A stretch of DNA of 64,000 nucleotides from positions 62,001 to 126,000 of the forward strand of contig NZ_JABLSJ010000006.1 in NCBI RefSeq assembly GCF_013618635.1. The letters are read 5' to 3'. Below, piece by piece: positions 62,077-64,000 of the stretch. How positions within the stretch are numbered: the stretch's first letter is position 1; every line of letters starts with the position of its first letter. Source of the DNA: Thalassobacillus sp. CUG 92003 (GTDB lineage Bacteria; Bacillota; Bacilli; Bacillales; Halobacillaceae). The position numbers and the translations under genes are program-made. Under the pieces are notes generated by a model. That model was given only the letters and a program-made list of their open reading frames with translations, was not told the origin of the DNA and made no database searches.

Positions 62077-62692
62077 TTATTTTTGAATGAACATTTGCGT
62101 CCAATAATGGCCGTAATTTTCACCAGAGGCGTAACCAACTCCGATTAACCATGTTTTGATCTAAGATGTTTTTGCGGTGCCCGGGACTATTCATCCACCC
62201 GTCCACGACCTCTTGCGGGGTACGCTGACCTGCCGCAATGTTTTCCGCCGCTCTGCGATAGGAAATGTTAAAGTCTCTCATCATTTGAAACGGGGAGCCA
62301 TATGTTGGTGACTCATGAGAAAAATAGTTCTTGGCTGCCATGTCCCGTGATTTATAACGGGCAACGCGAGACAGCTGCCAGTCCTTTTTAAGCGCTGACA
62401 ACCCGTGATTAGCCCGCTCCTGATTGGTCAAATCAATCACTTTTACATTAGGTTTAAGGGGAATGGTAACCTGATCGCCGGGATAGATTAAATCAGGGTT
62501 ATCAAATTGCGGGTTAGTATTAATAATTTCAGCTAAACCAATTTTGTAAGTTTGGGAAATCTCCCAAAGGGTGTCGCCCCACTTGACCGTGTACGTGTCA
62601 TTGGGCTGACCATGGACAGCATGAGACTGCACATACATGATGCTGCCCATAAAGACCAATAAAATTCCGAACCACTTATACGTTTTCACCAT
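62077..62692 (-). pseudogene. LysM-CAP domain secreted protein, frameshifted near its end
   Basis: A secreted protein: signal peptide, one LysM domain (about residues 34-78: YTVKWGDTLWEISQTYKIG ... IYPGDQVTIP), and a CAP/SCP domain (QERANHGLSALKKDWQLSRVARYKSRDMAAKNYFSHESP-type sequence, with AAENIAAGQ and NSPGHRKNIL). The frame ends early at 62120 with a wrong tail (NRSWLRLW). The next frame continues without a stop to 62077 and reads GVGYASGENYGHYWTQMF, the exact expected end. A shift near 62143-62150, such as loss of two bases, explains it. Resembles YkwD/SafA-like spore or wall proteins. ATG at 62692 sits five bases after GGAG; 62695 is also possible. Confidence 0.82.
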
Positions 62693-62750
62693 CATTGCTC
62701 CTTTAATATTACTACGTTTACTAGTTTGGCTGAAATTCCAGAAACTATGT

Positions 62751-62790
62751 AAAAAGCCCTGCAGCTGGTTACAGCTGCAGGGCTTTAAAC
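62751..62790. terminator. Bidirectional terminator
   Basis: Perfect 15-base arms AAAGCCCTGCAGCTG and CAGCTGCAGGGCTTT, loop GTTA, T-run on the minus strand after the lipoprotein gene. Confidence 0.9.
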
Positions 62791-62820
62791 TATTAACAAC
62801 TCCATTAATAGGGTTTCCCC

Positions 62821-63327
62821 TTATAATTGGAAGGAACGGACCACTTGAAGAAGCTGTTCTTTCGTTACCGATTGTTTGTCCTCGTCTGAGTTCGGATTTT
62901 GCCGATAGATCATCTTGTAGGTAATGTCACCTTTATTCCATACTACCGTTTTTGCAAAGGCATTATCTTGATAGTTCACTTGCAGATTGTCTTTCAATGC
63001 AATCGTTTCAGCATCATGGAGTGATTCAGAAGTATCTCCCTTAGCGTATTGAATCGAGAGCAAATCGTTATTTGCTGTGTAAAAACTTAAATCCAACGTC
63101 TGGGCTCGATCTGTCGAGAAATGATCCGACACGACAGCCATCATTTCGATTGGAAGGTAAGCAGGCAGCTCAGGATCATACGCCACCTGTTTAACAGCTG
63201 ACTCTACTTTATCTTCGTTATACGTATAATAACCATTCGGAATAGCTTGTGACGTTTGGCAAGCTGTTAATACGAGCAGCGTAGCGATTATGAGCAGTGA
63301 TCCTATGTCTTGTTTATGTCTCCTCAT
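62821..63327 (-). CDS. Lipoprotein of unknown function
   Basis: A 168-residue lipoprotein: signal peptide SLLIIATLLVLTAC with lipobox LTAC, then an outside domain with LPAYLPIEMMAVVSDHFS and IQYAKGDT and VVWNKGDITYKMIYRQN, similar in style to DUF4367-like domains of sporulation proteins. Function unknown. AGGAGG precedes the ATG. It follows the Ger(x)C gene on the same strand, 92 bases away. Confidence 0.7.
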   Translation of the reverse strand: MRRHKQDIGSLLIIATLLVLTACQTSQAIPNGYYTYNEDKVESAVKQVAYDPELPAYLPIEMMAVVSDHFSTDRAQTLDLSFYTANNDLLSIQYAKGDTSESLHDAETIALKDNLQVNYQDNAFAKTVVWNKGDITYKMIYRQNPNSDEDKQSVTKEQLLQVVRSFQL

Positions 63328-63418
63328 TCTTATCCTCCTGCGAGAGTTTCCTATCTTATTTGACGGTCTTAAGCGACAGAAAGTTTCAAGAATGTGGATT
63401 TTTTTACATAGAATGCTG

Positions 63419-64000
63419 TTAATTTATAACCCCTTGCTGTTGAATATTCACTTCCACCTTCGGGGTGATGGTGATTTGTGAGAATTCTTCATTCCAGTCC
63501 ATTTTCTTCCACTCCTTATAATGGTAAGCCTGTATTCTTCTTCCGATACTGAACACATCACTGTTAGCCTCCTGTAGTCGACTGATAATGTCTTTTGCCT
63601 CTTTTGTCAACTCTTCTGACAACTTATCATCAAGCTTGGTTACTTCGGTTGCCTTATCAAGATGTTTCTTAGGGTATTCCACGACGCGTATGTTCAGTTT
63701 TAAATTGATCACAGCTTCGACCTCGCCGTCTTTAACATTGATATTAAGGTTCCGGTCCAGGTTCATCACATTAAAGCTTATATAGTTCATGATTTGCTCT
63801 TCTTCATCTTCAAGCACTTGAGTGGTGAAGCGTGCCACTTTCCCTTTATAGCCCATCATCAACATGAGTAAAGTAGTTTGTTCGGGGGTAATTTTATCGC
63901 CGGTGTACACCTTGTCATGAAATAAGGCTAAACCGTTGAATTTGAGCGTACTCATTTCCTTGTCCACTTTCAGAAGCGGCAGCACAAAATCCACGCCTGG
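63419..64000 (-). CDS. Ger(x)C-family protein, N-terminus beyond the window
   Basis: The frame is open to the right edge, so the signal peptide and N-terminal part are missing; 193 residues are visible. FNGLALFHDKVYTG, the helical region LDKATEVTKLDDKLSEELTKEAKDIISRLQEANSDVFSIGRRI-like and the ending MDWNEEFSQITITPKVEVNI match the Ger(x)C C-terminal domain. A second germinant receptor operon therefore probably lies to the right. It is distinct from the complete gerC gene at 50.8 kb. Confidence 0.85.
   Translation of the reverse strand, partial: PGVDFVLPLLKVDKEMSTLKFNGLALFHDKVYTGDKITPEQTTLLMLMMGYKGKVARFTTQVLEDEEEQIMNYISFNVMNLDRNLNINVKDGEVEAVINLKLNIRVVEYPKKHLDKATEVTKLDDKLSEELTKEAKDIISRLQEANSDVFSIGRRIQAYHYKEWKKMDWNEEFSQITITPKVEVNIQQQGVIN

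Noticed and set aside
1-64000. CRISPR arrays, tRNA, rRNA, T-box or known metabolite riboswitches
   Set aside because: None of their conserved signatures was seen on reading the leaders and gaps; only leader-peptide attenuators and operators were found.

Overview
The window looks like chromosomal DNA of an endospore-forming member of the Bacillaceae. The evidence is sporulation and germination genes (spoVR, a YhcN/YlaJ lipoprotein, a complete gerA-type operon and part of a second one), a sigI-rsgI pair, Ku/LigD end joining, and yhcX-yhcY-yhcZ-yhdB-spoVR in an order resembling Bacillus subtilis. Ribosome binding sites are strong AGGAGG types and intrinsic terminators are plentiful. A TAXI-type TRAP transporter and acidic surface proteins would fit a halophilic or alkaliphilic genus, but the sequence does not settle the genus. 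I saw no rRNA, tRNA, CRISPR array, prophage or intact insertion sequence.

Layout. 1-11.8 kb: a truncated Gly-Pro-rich protein, azlCD, a metallo-beta-lactamase-fold hydrolase, a BtuF-like binding protein, methionine aminopeptidase, acetyltransferases, an ABC exporter pair, an EamA permease, a RibD-C reductase, a Bacillaceae-type intergenic repeat and a short-chain dehydrogenase. 11.9-16.5 kb: a YczE-like membrane protein and a TAXI-TRAP uptake operon under an 11-bp-arm inverted repeat. 16.8-21.4 kb: small genes, D-amino acid transaminase, a stand-alone second UMP kinase behind a leader-peptide attenuator, and thioredoxin reductase. 21.5-23.8 kb: arsR-arsB-arsC with a palindromic operator. 23.9-29.7 kb: a very large membrane protein, a CHY zinc-finger protein ending inside a 21-bp tandem array, YkuK, and an ArsR-type regulator with a LysE-type exporter sharing a 16-bp operator motif.

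29.8-37.6 kb: the sporulation/yhc-yhd block, where spoVR and yhcN have good sigma-E and sigma-G promoter matches. A four-gene cluster there holds a GNAT-nitrilase fusion, a dehydrogenase, a GAF histidine kinase with a four-Cys cluster (AirS/YhcY type) and its response regulator. 37.8-42.9 kb: a TetR regulator, a DUF1499 gene split at an A7 slippery run, sigI-rsgI, a flavodoxin-fold protein and a membrane-anchored trypsin-like protease. 42.9-48.1 kb: a BmrCD-type multidrug ABC heterodimer with its own leader-peptide attenuator, and a DUF389 protein. 48.2-54.9 kb: a gerA-type operon, then divergent ku and ligD. 54.9-64 kb: aldo/keto reductase, stand-alone MurG, MATE exporter, aldehyde dehydrogenase, NupC-type nucleoside transporter with a cre-like site, a frameshifted LysM-CAP protein, a lipoprotein, and a second Ger(x)C gene cut by the right edge.

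The most unusual signals are regulatory or decoding related: two leader-peptide attenuators (second pyrH, bmrCD), a perfectly phased A_AAA_AAA heptamer joining the two DUF1499 halves, and an apparently leaderless ArsR transcript whose operator covers its own start codon.
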